NCBI GenBank assembly: GCA_902561585.1
Contig: CACEQK010000001.1
Location: 62,001 to 126,000 of the forward strand
DNA from: an uncultured Pelagibacteraceae bacterium
GTDB taxonomy: Bacteria > Pseudomonadota > Alphaproteobacteria > Pelagibacterales > Pelagibacteraceae
Direction of reading: 5' to 3'
DNA length: 64,000 bases
Positions 51,337-59,817 of the stretch are shown piece by piece (the first letter of the stretch is position 1; each line of letters begins with the position of its first letter). The translations under genes and the position numbers were made by a program. The notes beneath the pieces are model-generated. The model was given only the letters and a program-made list of their open reading frames with translations, did no database searches and had not been told where the DNA came from.

Positions 51337-52500
51337 CTACTTAAGCATTTTTGATATTTTATCTAGTGCTTTTTGAATGTTATCCCTTGATGCGGCGAAG
51401 CTAAAACGCACATAATCTACTGATGTTTTGCCAAATGCTGTTCCTGGAACAATTGCCACACCTGCTTCGTGCATACATTTCTTTGAAAATTCACTTCCAC
51501 TCATACCTGTTCCCTTTACATTTGGAAAAGCGTAAAACGCTCCTCCAGGCATACTGCATTCAACACCAGGTAAATCATTTAAACCTTTGTGAATTAATTT
51601 TCTTCTTTGATCAAACTTTTCCATCATATGATGTATAGAGTCGTCGGGTCCATCTAATGCTGCTATTCCAGCAAATTGTGAAGGCGCATTTACGCAAGAA
51701 AAACTATTTATAGCTAATTTAGTTACATGAGGAATTAAATTTTCTGGCCACACGCTCCAGCCCATTCTCCAGCCAGTCATGGAGTAAGCTTTGCTCCATC
51801 CATCTAAAACTATCAACCTGTCTTGTAAATCTGGGTAATTGAAAAAAGTCGGCATCTCTTTTCCATCGAAAATTTGTCTGCTATAAATTTCATCACTAAG
51901 AATTGTAACGTGTGGATGTTTCTTTAAACCTTCAGCAAGAAAATCAATTGCAGGTTTTTCAACAAAACTTCCTGTTGGATTATTGGGATTAATCAGTATC
52001 ACAAGACGAGTTTTGTCTGTTATCAAAGATAAAATTTTTTCAGGATCAAATTTTAAATCTTTTTCTTTTGTTAAATCATATGGAACTGCTTTGGCACCAG
52101 TATAATTAATCATAGACTCATAAATTGGAAAACCAGGTGTTGGATGAACTATTTCTGCGCCAGGCTCGCCGATCATTTGAATGGCAAAGTACATTGTAGG
52201 TTTTCCACCAGGCATAATCATAATCCGCTCGGGACTAACTTCTTTTTTATATAAACTTTTTATTTTTCTTGAAACTGCTTGCCGGCATTCGGCTATCCCG
52301 TTAGCTAAAACATAACCATGATGTCCGTCATCAATTGCTTTTTTTGCTGCGTCCATAATATGTTTAGGAGTCATAAAATCTGGCTGACCTAAACCTAAGT
52401 GAATCATTTCTTTACCTTGAGCTTCCAGCTTCTTAGCTTCAGCTAAGACACTAAAAGCAGTTTCTGTTCCAAGTCTATCTAAATTTTTTGCTAATTTCAT
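51337..52500 (-). CDS. PLP-dependent class I/II aminotransferase
   Basis: This 387-residue aspartate-aminotransferase-fold protein has GLGQPDFMTP (37-46), PTPGFPIYESM near 118-128, NPNNPTGSFV near 173-182, SDEIYSRQIF near 205-214 and the PLP lysine in DGWSKAYSMTGWRMGW near 237-252. It lies between lldD and glcD on the same strand. Given the glyoxylate-forming neighbours it might transaminate glyoxylate or another 2-oxoacid, but the substrate is not shown by sequence. Confidence 0.88.
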   Translation of the reverse strand: MKLAKNLDRLGTETAFSVLAEAKKLEAQGKEMIHLGLGQPDFMTPKHIMDAAKKAIDDGHHGYVLANGIAECRQAVSRKIKSLYKKEVSPERIMIMPGGKPTMYFAIQMIGEPGAEIVHPTPGFPIYESMINYTGAKAVPYDLTKEKDLKFDPEKILSLITDKTRLVILINPNNPTGSFVEKPAIDFLAEGLKKHPHVTILSDEIYSRQIFDGKEMPTFFNYPDLQDRLIVLDGWSKAYSMTGWRMGWSVWPENLIPHVTKLAINSFSCVNAPSQFAGIAALDGPDDSIHHMMEKFDQRRKLIHKGLNDLPGVECSMPGGAFYAFPNVKGTGMSGSEFSKKCMHEAGVAIVPGTAFGKTSVDYVRFSFAASRDNIQKALDKISKMLK

Positions 52501-52549
52501 ATTCTAAACCTAGTATTTATTTACACTTTTGAAAACCAGTTTTTTTGCA

Positions 52550-53698
52550 TCACCTATAGACAATTTTTGTTTTATTTAGCTCTTTTATGCTTTTACATCC
52601 CAATAAAATCATGTCTCTTCTAATCTCATCCCTCATTCTCTTTAAAATTTGCTCAACTCCTTTTTGGCCACCAGCCCCTAATGCAAATAAAAAACCTTTT
52701 CCGAAACTACAAGCTGTTGCTCCTAAAGAAAGTGCTTTCAGAACGTGAGTGCCTCTTCTTACTCCTCCATCTAAAATGATTTCTATTTTACCCCCAACTG
52801 CATCAGCTATTGCGGGCAACTGATCAAAAGGCGATCTGGACCCATCAAGTTGTCTACCTCCATGATTTGAAAGCATTATTGCCGAAGCTCCAATTTCAAC
52901 CGCTCTCTTTGCGTCTTCTACTGACATTACTCCTTTTAAAGCAAAAGGTCCTCCCCATCTCTTTACAACATATTCAGCGTCTTTCCAGCTCATTGCCGGA
53001 TCGTATTGTTCGTTGATGTATTCCATTACCCCTTTTGCAATGCTTGAACCTTTTTTAGTCCAGTGAGAAACGTTTGCGAGTTGAAATTTTTCATGTGTTA
53101 AATAATTGAATGCCCATTTAGGATGCGACGCAAAACTCATCAAACTTTTTAAAGTAAGCTTTGGCGGCGTTGTAAATCCCCATCTATGGTCTCTTTCTCG
53201 ATTACCTGCAACCACAGTATCGACAGTTAAACACATCGCTTTAAATCCAGAACTTTTACACCTATCAATTAGGTTGTCTGTTAGACCTTGGTCTTTATGA
53301 ATGTAAAGTTGAAAAAGTTTTGGACCCCCTGAAATGTTAGCCACTTCCTCAATTGAAGAAGTTGCCATAGTAGACATGCTGTAAAATGTTCCAAATTTTT
53401 CTGCAGCTCTAGCTGAAGCTTTATCGCCATCATGATGATATAAACGTTGCATTGCTGTTGGCGCTAGAAAAAGTGGCATATCAATTTTTTGACCAAATAC
53501 AGTAGTTGATAAATCTGGTTCTCCAACACTTGCTAAAATATTTGGAACTAGATCACATTTTAAAAAAGACTCTGTATTTCTTTTAAGTGTAGTCTCATCA
53601 TCTGAACCACCGTCAATGTAATGAAATATAGGTGCTGGTAAATTTTTTTTCGCTAGTTTTCTAAAATCTTCAAAATTATAACAATCTTTTAGACTCAT
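52550..53698 (-). CDS. lldD: FMN-dependent L-2-hydroxyacid dehydrogenase (LldD-like)
   Basis: This 382-residue TIM-barrel enzyme has FHYIDGGSDDETTLK (25-39), FLAPTAMQRLYHHDGD near 77-92, SNHGGRQLDGSRSPFDQLP with the catalytic His-x-x-Arg near 278-296 and DGGVRRGTHVLKALSLGA near 313-330. It is in the L-lactate dehydrogenase/glycolate oxidase family. L-lactate is likely, but L-glycolate-type or mandelate substrates are possible. It starts the run with the aminotransferase and glcDEF. Confidence 0.9.
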   Translation of the reverse strand: MSLKDCYNFEDFRKLAKKNLPAPIFHYIDGGSDDETTLKRNTESFLKCDLVPNILASVGEPDLSTTVFGQKIDMPLFLAPTAMQRLYHHDGDKASARAAEKFGTFYSMSTMATSSIEEVANISGGPKLFQLYIHKDQGLTDNLIDRCKSSGFKAMCLTVDTVVAGNRERDHRWGFTTPPKLTLKSLMSFASHPKWAFNYLTHEKFQLANVSHWTKKGSSIAKGVMEYINEQYDPAMSWKDAEYVVKRWGGPFALKGVMSVEDAKRAVEIGASAIMLSNHGGRQLDGSRSPFDQLPAIADAVGGKIEIILDGGVRRGTHVLKALSLGATACSFGKGFLFALGAGGQKGVEQILKRMRDEIRRDMILLGCKSIKELNKTKIVYR

Positions 53699-53703
53699 TA
53701 TAA

Positions 53704-54207
53704 TTAAAAGTTTTTAGAAAAAGTTATTTGTTGATTATCTGTTCCTGGATTTGTATCACCCCAATCATTATTTGAAATATGACTATAGCTATAACTCAAT
53801 TTTGAGTTCTCAAATAATTCTAAACCAACTTTAATTTCACTTTTAAATTCTAAGACGCTACCTAAATCTTTTCCATCACCTTTTTCATAATATCCAGGTG
53901 TAAAGCTAGGTAAAATTTTTAATGGACCAATACCGTATTGTCCTTCTACACCAGTATAAAGATAAACAGAACTATCACCTGTCATAAATGCTCCTGTAAC
54001 AGGTTTAAATTTTCCTAAAAATGTATCTCTAAATAAATTTGGATTTTTATGTTCTATTCCAAACAAAGAAGTTTGATCGTCACCTTCTTTATCAATTACG
54101 TCAAAAGTTCCAGTATAAAATGAAATATCAGCGTCACCTTCATCTGCAACTAAATTACTTGTTGCGAATATTGTGAATACTAAAACTAACAGGCTTTTTA
54201 AATTCAT
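53704..54207 (-). CDS. Putative outer-membrane lipid A deacylase (PagL-like)
   Basis: This 167-residue protein has a signal peptide (MNLKSLLVLVFTIFATSNLVA) and then alternating beta strands ending in Phe (NQQITFSKNF), the pattern of an outer-membrane barrel. SYSHISNNDWGDTNPGTDN near 140-158 has the His-x-Ser-Asn triplet and NPG found in PagL-type lipid A 3-O-deacylases, although the catalytic Glu is not obvious. I treat it as a tentative relative. It is 5 bases downstream of lldD on the same strand as ccmH. Confidence 0.45.
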   Translation of the reverse strand: MNLKSLLVLVFTIFATSNLVADEGDADISFYTGTFDVIDKEGDDQTSLFGIEHKNPNLFRDTFLGKFKPVTGAFMTGDSSVYLYTGVEGQYGIGPLKILPSFTPGYYEKGDGKDLGSVLEFKSEIKVGLELFENSKLSYSYSHISNNDWGDTNPGTDNQQITFSKNF

Positions 54208-54251
54208 GCGAAAAAATACAACTAATTGTTTAATAAGTACAGTTTACTTTG

Positions 54252-54614
54252 CTATTTTATTTTTTTTTTAAAAAGTTTAATTATAAAAAAACTACCTAAA
54301 ATTAAGGCCATATAAGGCAAGATCCATAATAATGAATTTTGAATATTTAATTTAGGCTTAAAAACAATCCACTCACCATATTTATCCGACATAAAGGAAT
54401 ATATCTCCTCCTCGGTTAAACCTTCATTAATCAAATCATCTACAACCATTTTTATAGTCTGAGCAAAATCAGAATTTGAGTCAGAAATTGATTGACCTTG
54501 ACAAACTAAACAACGTAAATTTTTCTGAATCTCCTTCGGATCTATCTGTTTTTCGGATGCAAAAATACTTTGAGAAGCTAATAACAATATAATTAAGAGA
54601 TATTTTATATTCAT
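54252..54614 (-). CDS. ccmH: Cytochrome c maturation protein CcmH
   Basis: This 120-residue protein has a signal peptide (1-19), the RCLVCQGQS redox motif (about 34-42), an amphipathic middle with DLINEGLTEEEIYSFM, and a C-terminal membrane helix (about 92-114). It reduces apocytochrome c cysteines. It shares one base with ccmG. No CcmI is fused or adjacent. Confidence 0.93.
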   Translation of the reverse strand: MNIKYLLIILLLASQSIFASEKQIDPKEIQKNLRCLVCQGQSISDSNSDFAQTIKMVVDDLINEGLTEEEIYSFMSDKYGEWIVFKPKLNIQNSLLWILPYMALILGSFFIIKLFKKKIK

Positions 54615-55129
54615 TACTTAATAATCTCCTTTATATAATTGAGATCATTTACAGATAAAGGTCCCACAAACTTTTTTATTACAATAAGCTGTTTATCTAT
54701 AAGAATACTTTCTGGAATTCCATAAATTCCAAATAAAACTGATTGTTTTCCACTCGTATCTTTTGTGGACACGTCATATGGATTACCTAGCTCACCTAAA
54801 AATTTTTTTGCTTGCTCTTTTTTATCTTTAAAATTCACACCAACTATTTTAATATTTTTCTCTTCAGATAATCTAATTAATATTGGATGTTCAATCCGAC
54901 AAGGAGCACACCATGATGCCCAGAAGTTAATTAATGTAAAATTATTTTTTCTTAAATCATTTTTTATAAAAAAATTTTCTTTATCAAGGTATGAAACTTT
55001 AAAATCTGGTATCTCTTTATTAATTTGATTAGCAGTATTGTAATTTGTGTCTCTATTTAAGCCTATAAAAAATATACTTAATATAAATAAAAAAATAAGA
55101 AAAATTATAGTCTTAACTATTTTTTGCAT
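54614..55129 (-). CDS. ccmG: Thiol:disulfide interchange protein CcmG/DsbE
   Basis: This 171-residue thioredoxin-fold protein has an N-terminal anchor (about 6-24) and WASWCAPCRIEHP (about 69-81). GIYGIPESILID near 132-143 holds the cis-proline. It reduces apocytochrome or CcmH in the periplasm. Its start overlaps the ccmF end by 17 bases. Confidence 0.94.
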   Translation of the reverse strand: MQKIVKTIIFLIFLFILSIFFIGLNRDTNYNTANQINKEIPDFKVSYLDKENFFIKNDLRKNNFTLINFWASWCAPCRIEHPILIRLSEEKNIKIVGVNFKDKKEQAKKFLGELGNPYDVSTKDTSGKQSVLFGIYGIPESILIDKQLIVIKKFVGPLSVNDLNYIKEIIK

Positions 55130-56990
55130 TTTTTAAAAATCTTAATAAACCTCCAATAACAATCATGATTACAGAAAGCCAAATCCAGATCATTAATGGT
55201 TTTTCTTGAAACTTAATATTATAATAATCTGATCTATCAATATTACTCATGGTCAAATAATAATCTTTAATAAAACTTGTTTTTATTGAAGCTTCATAAG
55301 TAAGAGTTTTTGGATTACTATAAATTCGAATTTCTGGCTTTAAAATATTTCTGTCTTTTTCTTTCAATATTTCAAATTCACCGACTACAGCTTGATAATT
55401 AGTGAAATTTTTTAATTCCAAGTTTTTAAATTCAATTGAATAATTATCAAATTTTTTTATCTCACCAATTTTCATATTATAATCTTTTTCAATTGAGAAA
55501 ACATGATTTAAGCCGATGAACAAAACTAAAAACCCAAAAGAAGCATGGGCAATTATTCTAGCTAGGTTTAAATTGTTCTTCTTTTTTGAAATAACAAAAT
55601 CTTTTAAGGATGAGAGAATTAGAAATAAAGCGCTTATAATTATAAAATTTGATAAAACACTAAAATTTTTAAAAAATAAAATAATCATCAAATTTATTAA
55701 AATTGCTCCGAGAAGTATTAAAAAATATAATTTAATGTTATCAAATTTATTTTTTATCCAGCTTGCATTAGGTCCTATAGCCATAAAAATTAAAAAAATT
55801 ACAACTACTGGAAAAATAATAGCATTGTAAAAAGGGGGGCCTACTGAAATTTTATTTTGAGAAAGGGCATCAGTAAAAATCGGATAAATTGTACCTAGTA
55901 AAACTGTTACTAAGTAAAACATCATGAACCAGTTATTAACTAAAACAAACGTTTCTTTACTGTTTTGGTTCAAATTATAATTTTCAGTTTTATATTTCTT
56001 AAATAGAAGAAAAACTGAACCAAAAATCATTAAACTTAAAAAAGATAAAATATAAATTCCTCTTGTAGGATCGCTCGCAAAAGTGTGCACTGAGTTTAAA
56101 ATTCCAGATCTAACTAAAAATGTTCCTGTAACACTTAAAATGAAAGTCATTAGGCATAAAATAATTACCCAAAAATAAAATAAATTTCTTTTTTCAAAAA
56201 CTATGATGGAATGAAATAAAGCTGTCATTGCAAACCAAGGGAGCAAAGAAGCGTTTTCAACCGGATCCCAAAACCAAAACCCTCCCCAGCCTAATTCATA
56301 ATACGCCCATATAGATCCAACCAAAATTCCAAGAGTTTGAAAACTCCAAGAAATTAATATCCAATTTTTTATTGAACTAGCAAAATTTTTTTCAGAATAA
56401 TTAGATATTAAAGATGCAATTGCAGCAGAAAAATAAATAGATGAACCCACAAAGCCTATATAGAGTAAAGGCGGGTGTATAGCTAAAGCAGGATCTTGTA
56501 AAATTGGATTTAACCCAAGACCTTCTTTAGGTATTGGAGATAAAGGACTAAAAGGATTAGAATTTATTATAATAAAAAACAAAAATCCTAATATCAAAAT
56601 ATTCTGAATAATTAATGTTAATAGTCTAAATTTTTTCGGGTGATTTTTGTTGTAAATTAAAAATAAGAATGAAAAAATTGTTAAAATAATTACCCATAAC
56701 ATTAAGCTCCCCTCGTGGTTTCCCCAGGTACCAGTAATCTTATATAAAATTGGCTTCATTGAATGCGAGTTTTGATAAACTGTAATTAAAGAAAAATCAG
56801 AAACAATAAACGCCGCTATTAAAGTAAAAAAACAAATTATAACTATAGTGCTTTGAATTAAACTTAACTGAAAAATGTTTTTTGTAATTTGATTGCCATT
56901 TAATTTAAGATTTTTGTTTGAGAGATAAATAATACTTAAGCTTAAAACTACACTTATAAATAATAATAAATTTCCAAAATTACTTATCAT
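55113..56990 (-). CDS. ccmF: Heme lyase CcmF
   Basis: This 625-residue polytopic protein has the WWD heme-handling motif WGGFWFWDPVENASLLPW (about 233-250), TGTWGNHEGSLMLWV near 85-99 and HPPLLYIGF near 172-180 with conserved histidines. About 15 membrane helices. It ligates heme to CxxCH of cytochromes c with CcmH. It overlaps ccmE by 11 bases and ccmG by 17. Confidence 0.95.
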   Translation of the reverse strand: MISNFGNLLLFISVVLSLSIIYLSNKNLKLNGNQITKNIFQLSLIQSTIVIICFFTLIAAFIVSDFSLITVYQNSHSMKPILYKITGTWGNHEGSLMLWVIILTIFSFLFLIYNKNHPKKFRLLTLIIQNILILGFLFFIIINSNPFSPLSPIPKEGLGLNPILQDPALAIHPPLLYIGFVGSSIYFSAAIASLISNYSEKNFASSIKNWILISWSFQTLGILVGSIWAYYELGWGGFWFWDPVENASLLPWFAMTALFHSIIVFEKRNLFYFWVIILCLMTFILSVTGTFLVRSGILNSVHTFASDPTRGIYILSFLSLMIFGSVFLLFKKYKTENYNLNQNSKETFVLVNNWFMMFYLVTVLLGTIYPIFTDALSQNKISVGPPFYNAIIFPVVVIFLIFMAIGPNASWIKNKFDNIKLYFLILLGAILINLMIILFFKNFSVLSNFIIISALFLILSSLKDFVISKKKNNLNLARIIAHASFGFLVLFIGLNHVFSIEKDYNMKIGEIKKFDNYSIEFKNLELKNFTNYQAVVGEFEILKEKDRNILKPEIRIYSNPKTLTYEASIKTSFIKDYYLTMSNIDRSDYYNIKFQEKPLMIWIWLSVIMIVIGGLLRFLKNAKNS

Positions 56991-57408
56991 TGTTATTCAT
57001 AATAGATTGAAGTTCCGGTGGCATATAATTTTCATCATGTTTTGCCAATATTCTATCAGCAATAAAAAATGATTTATCTTGTAGTTTGCCTTCAGCAACA
57101 ACACCTTTTTCTTCAGAAAATAAATTGGGCACGGTTCCGCTGTAACTGATCATTAATTCATTTTTAAAATCTGTAATAACAAATTTTATCTCCTGCTCTT
57201 TAATTTCGAGAGAGTTTTTCTTTACCATTCCTCCAATTCTGATTTTTTTTTTAGAATGTATATCTTGATCATTTTTAATATCTGTCGGAGATTTAAAATA
57301 TAAAATGTTCTTATTTAAAGTTTGTAGAATAAAAAAAATTGCTAATATTGATACTAACAATAAAGTAGCTAAAAGAGACGCTCTTTTTTTAACTTTCTTT
57401 TGAAGCAT
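56980..57408 (-). CDS. ccmE: Cytochrome c maturation heme chaperone CcmE
   Basis: This 142-residue protein has an N-terminal helix (about 12-30), an OB-fold domain with KIRIGGMVKKNSL near 52-64 and the heme-binding segment LAKHDENYMPPEL near 121-133, where the His makes the covalent heme link. It takes heme from CcmC and passes it to CcmF. It lies 8 bases after ccmD. Confidence 0.94.
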   Translation of the reverse strand: MLQKKVKKRASLLATLLLVSILAIFFILQTLNKNILYFKSPTDIKNDQDIHSKKKIRIGGMVKKNSLEIKEQEIKFVITDFKNELMISYSGTVPNLFSEEKGVVAEGKLQDKSFFIADRILAKHDENYMPPELQSIMNNNDK

Positions 57409-57416
57409 TTAATGCT

Positions 57417-57650
57417 TTAGATAGTTTTGCTATATGAAGATATAACTTGTGAAGCTATTTTTGAATTTTCAATAACAGAAGCTTTTTGTTGTCTAGATAA
57501 TTCATTAATTTCTTTTGCAAATTCACTCTCATATTTTTTTAATGTTTTATAAGTTTTGTAGTAAACAACTCCACACACAAGAAATGTTATCGCAAAAGAT
57601 GACCAAACAAAAATGCCGTAACCATTCATTGAAATTAAATTTTGAATCAT
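57417..57650 (-). CDS. ccmD: Cytochrome c maturation protein CcmD
   Basis: This 77-residue protein has one membrane helix (about 10-30) with NGYGIFVWSSFAITF and a charged coiled tail. The order ccmC-ccmD-ccmE supports the call, since CcmD is short and poorly conserved. It links CcmC and CcmE in heme transfer. Its start overlaps the ccmC end by 4 bases. Confidence 0.85.
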   Translation of the reverse strand: MIQNLISMNGYGIFVWSSFAITFLVCGVVYYKTYKTLKKYESEFAKEINELSRQQKASVIENSKIASQVISSYSKTI

Positions 57651-58354
57651 AATCTTTTTAAATTTTTTTTCTTAATTCTAATGATTTCTGTCTTATATTT
57701 CATCAGAAAAATTAACGCACAATATAACAATAACACAAAAAACATAAGAAATAATGGCATTAGCATTGAGGAATGTATTGTGCTTGTTCCTGTAAGTTTA
57801 ATACTTGCTGGTTGATGTAGTGTATTCCACCAATCAACTGAGTATTTGATAATTGGCACATTAATAAAACCAAATATTGCAATTAAACTTGAAACCCTGT
57901 CAGCTTTATCCTCTTGAGCTATTAATTTATTAGCTAAAATAAACCCTATATAAAACAAAGAAAGTACTAACATAGAAGTTATTCTCGCGTCCCAGGCCCA
58001 CCAAGTTCCCCAAGTTGGCTGCCCCCAAATAGCTCCTGTAACTATAGCAAGACATGTAAACATAAGTCCTATTGGGGCAATACTTTTAGTAATTAATTTT
58101 ATGTTTTTTATTTTAAAAATAAAATTTGCTAAAGATAATAACGCAATTGTTGAAAAGGAGGCTAAACCTATCCAGGCTGCAGGAACGTGCACATACATTA
58201 TTCTCACGCTATCCCCTTGTAAGTAATCAGGCGGAGATAAAATTAAAGCAAAAGAGAGTGCAACTAATAATAAAATAAAAAAAATTGAACTAATAAATTT
58301 AGTTAATTTTTCTATCCAAATAAATGTGTTGCTTAAACTAAAAATCTTAAACAT
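57647..58354 (-). CDS. ccmC: Heme exporter/handling protein CcmC
   Basis: This 235-residue protein has six membrane helices and the WWD motif WGTWWAWDARITSML (about 116-130), with MYVHVPAAWIGL near 52-63 and WWNTLHQPASI near 170-180 holding the heme histidines. It presents heme to CcmE. In most operons ccmA and ccmB come before it, but upstream here is hspQ and neither is in the window. Confidence 0.95.
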   Translation of the reverse strand: MFKIFSLSNTFIWIEKLTKFISSIFFILLLVALSFALILSPPDYLQGDSVRIMYVHVPAAWIGLASFSTIALLSLANFIFKIKNIKLITKSIAPIGLMFTCLAIVTGAIWGQPTWGTWWAWDARITSMLVLSLFYIGFILANKLIAQEDKADRVSSLIAIFGFINVPIIKYSVDWWNTLHQPASIKLTGTSTIHSSMLMPLFLMFFVLLLYCALIFLMKYKTEIIRIKKKNLKRL

Positions 58355-58399
58355 CTAAATTGATTACAATAATATTAATTTTATGGGAAGGTGTTTTTA

Positions 58400-58455
58400 A
58401 GCCCAACTGAGAATTAGGAGGGAGTTAACTAAAGAAGTTTATCCTCAATTGGGCT
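58400..58455. other. Long stem-loop in the hspQ-ccmC gap
   Basis: AGCCCAA at 58400-58406 pairs with TTGGGCT at 58449-58455; after one C/A mismatch TGAG (58408-58411) pairs with CTCA (58444-58447), an 11-bp stem. The 32-base loop has GGAGGGAG (58418-58425 approximately) and a palindrome AGTTAACT at 58423-58430. It lies in the 172-base gap from 58355 to 58526, which otherwise shows only A/T-rich sequence. No T-run follows on either strand, so it is not an ordinary terminator. It may be a small RNA or leader. Confidence 0.6.
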
Positions 58456-58526
58456 AAAACATTATTAATTTAAATAATATCTTTGACTTCTATTTGAATA
58501 AAAATTGTTAAATTTTAGGCAGGGAA

Positions 58527-58850
58527 TTAATTAGATATTTTATGGTAACTGGAGCCTTTTTTCCCAGAAAAAATTTCTTCAATTAGGGGATGTTTAACTG
58601 GTTCTTTAGATCGATCCAATAATAGATTTTGCTCTGAAACATATGCTTCGTAAGTCACATCATTGCTTTCAGCTAATAGATGATAAAAAGGTTGATCTTT
58701 TCTAGGTCTCACCTCTTTAGGAATTGACTGATACCATTCCTCTGAATTATTGAACTCGAAATCCACATCGTAAATAACACCTCTAAAATCAAAGTGCCTA
58801 TGTTTTACGACATCGCCTATTGAAAATTTTGCAGTATTGCTTGTAGCCAT
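58527..58850 (-). CDS. hspQ: Heat-shock protein HspQ
   Basis: This 107-residue protein has the YccV/HspQ core FSIGDVVKHRHFDFRGVIYDVD (given as location, about 9-30), FYHLLAESNDVTYEAYVSEQNL near 57-78 with the key residues Y and E. HspQ is a hemimethylated-DNA-binding-type fold that modulates Lon specificity in enterobacteria. The ATG lies 77 bases from the divergent yciB gene. Confidence 0.92.
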   Translation of the reverse strand: MATSNTAKFSIGDVVKHRHFDFRGVIYDVDFEFNNSEEWYQSIPKEVRPRKDQPFYHLLAESNDVTYEAYVSEQNLLLDRSKEPVKHPLIEEIFSGKKGSSYHKISN

Positions 58851-58927
58851 AAGTAATAGTTAGTAATTTTTTTGTTAAAATCAATATCTAATTTATTAAA
58901 ATTTTATAATGTGTTAAAAATCTTACT

Positions 58928-59473
58928 GTGAATAAGTCTTTTTTAAAATTTATCACCGATTTTGGACCTCTTCTTATATTTTTTATTATTTATTACAAGA
59001 GTGAAAATAATTTAAAAGCCGCTATTCCTCCACTAATAATTTCAACATTGATTGCCGTAGCGATAATGTACGTAGTTGAGAAAAAAATTCCTTACGTTCC
59101 TTTAGTTGGAGCCGTAGTAATATCTTTATTTGGAGGATTAACTTTATATTTTGATAATCCGATATTTATTTACATGAAGCCCACTATAGTAAATGTAATT
59201 TTTGCATTAATACTAATAGTCAGTAAGGTTTTTTATCAAAAAAATTTTCTAAAATTTTTTTTACAAACAGCTATTCAATTAAATGAAGAGGGATGGAGCA
59301 AGCTTAATTTTAGATGGGCATATTTTTTTATTTTTTTAGCAATTTTAAATGAGATTGTCTGGCGAACACAACCTGAAACAACATGGGTAAATTTTAAGGT
59401 TTGGGGAATGTTGCCAATCACAATCATTTTCACTGCAATGCAGGTTCCTTTAATTAACAAATATAAAGTATGA
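58928..59473 (+). CDS. yciB: Inner-membrane intracellular septation protein YciB/IspZ
   Basis: This 181-residue protein starts with GTG and KFITDFGPLLIFFIIYY, the YciB signature, followed by five or six membrane helices and the conserved end FRWAYFFIFLAILNEIVWR near 125-143. TATAAT at 58905-58910 may be its -10 box. It takes part in envelope synthesis and septation. The next gene overlaps by 4 bases. Confidence 0.9.
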   Translation: MNKSFLKFITDFGPLLIFFIIYYKSENNLKAAIPPLIISTLIAVAIMYVVEKKIPYVPLVGAVVISLFGGLTLYFDNPIFIYMKPTIVNVIFALILIVSKVFYQKNFLKFFLQTAIQLNEEGWSKLNFRWAYFFIFLAILNEIVWRTQPETTWVNFKVWGMLPITIIFTAMQVPLINKYKV

Positions 59474-59817
59474 GTAAAATTAGATTAGTAATAAATAATA
59501 ATAACCAACAAAGAGAAAAAGAAAAATTTTTTATTAAAAAAGAATTACAAAGTATATTAAATTTATATGCAAAGATGGTTTCTAATGGTTCGTGGAAAGA
59601 TTATTCTTTTTCGTCAGGTATCAAAGAAGTTTCATTTAATGTCTACCAAAGAGCATCTGAAAAACCTGTAATAAGAATATCGAAAAATCTTAAACCTAAG
59701 TATTTTAATGAAAGATATTTTATTAAAGATAGAGACGGGACTATTCTAAAAAAATCAGAAAACCTAAATCAACTTATTAATAAAATGAGTTGGAATAAAT
59801 TAAGAATTATAAAGTAA
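59470..59817 (+). CDS. DUF2794 family protein
   Basis: This 115-residue basic protein matches the DUF2794 pattern of alphaproteobacteria: FFIKKELQSILNLYAKMVSNGSWKDYSF near 19-46 (location), VYQRASEKPVIRISK and YFIKDRDGTILKKSENL. No function is known. It overlaps yciB by 4 bases. Its TAA and the convergent BAX-inhibitor stop are directly adjacent (TAATTA). Confidence 0.85.
   Translation: MSKIRLVINNNNQQREKEKFFIKKELQSILNLYAKMVSNGSWKDYSFSSGIKEVSFNVYQRASEKPVIRISKNLKPKYFNERYFIKDRDGTILKKSENLNQLINKMSWNKLRIIK

Noticed and set aside
58400-58455. Rho-independent terminator of hspQ
   Set aside because: The stem is good but the loop is 32 bases long and no T-run follows on either strand.
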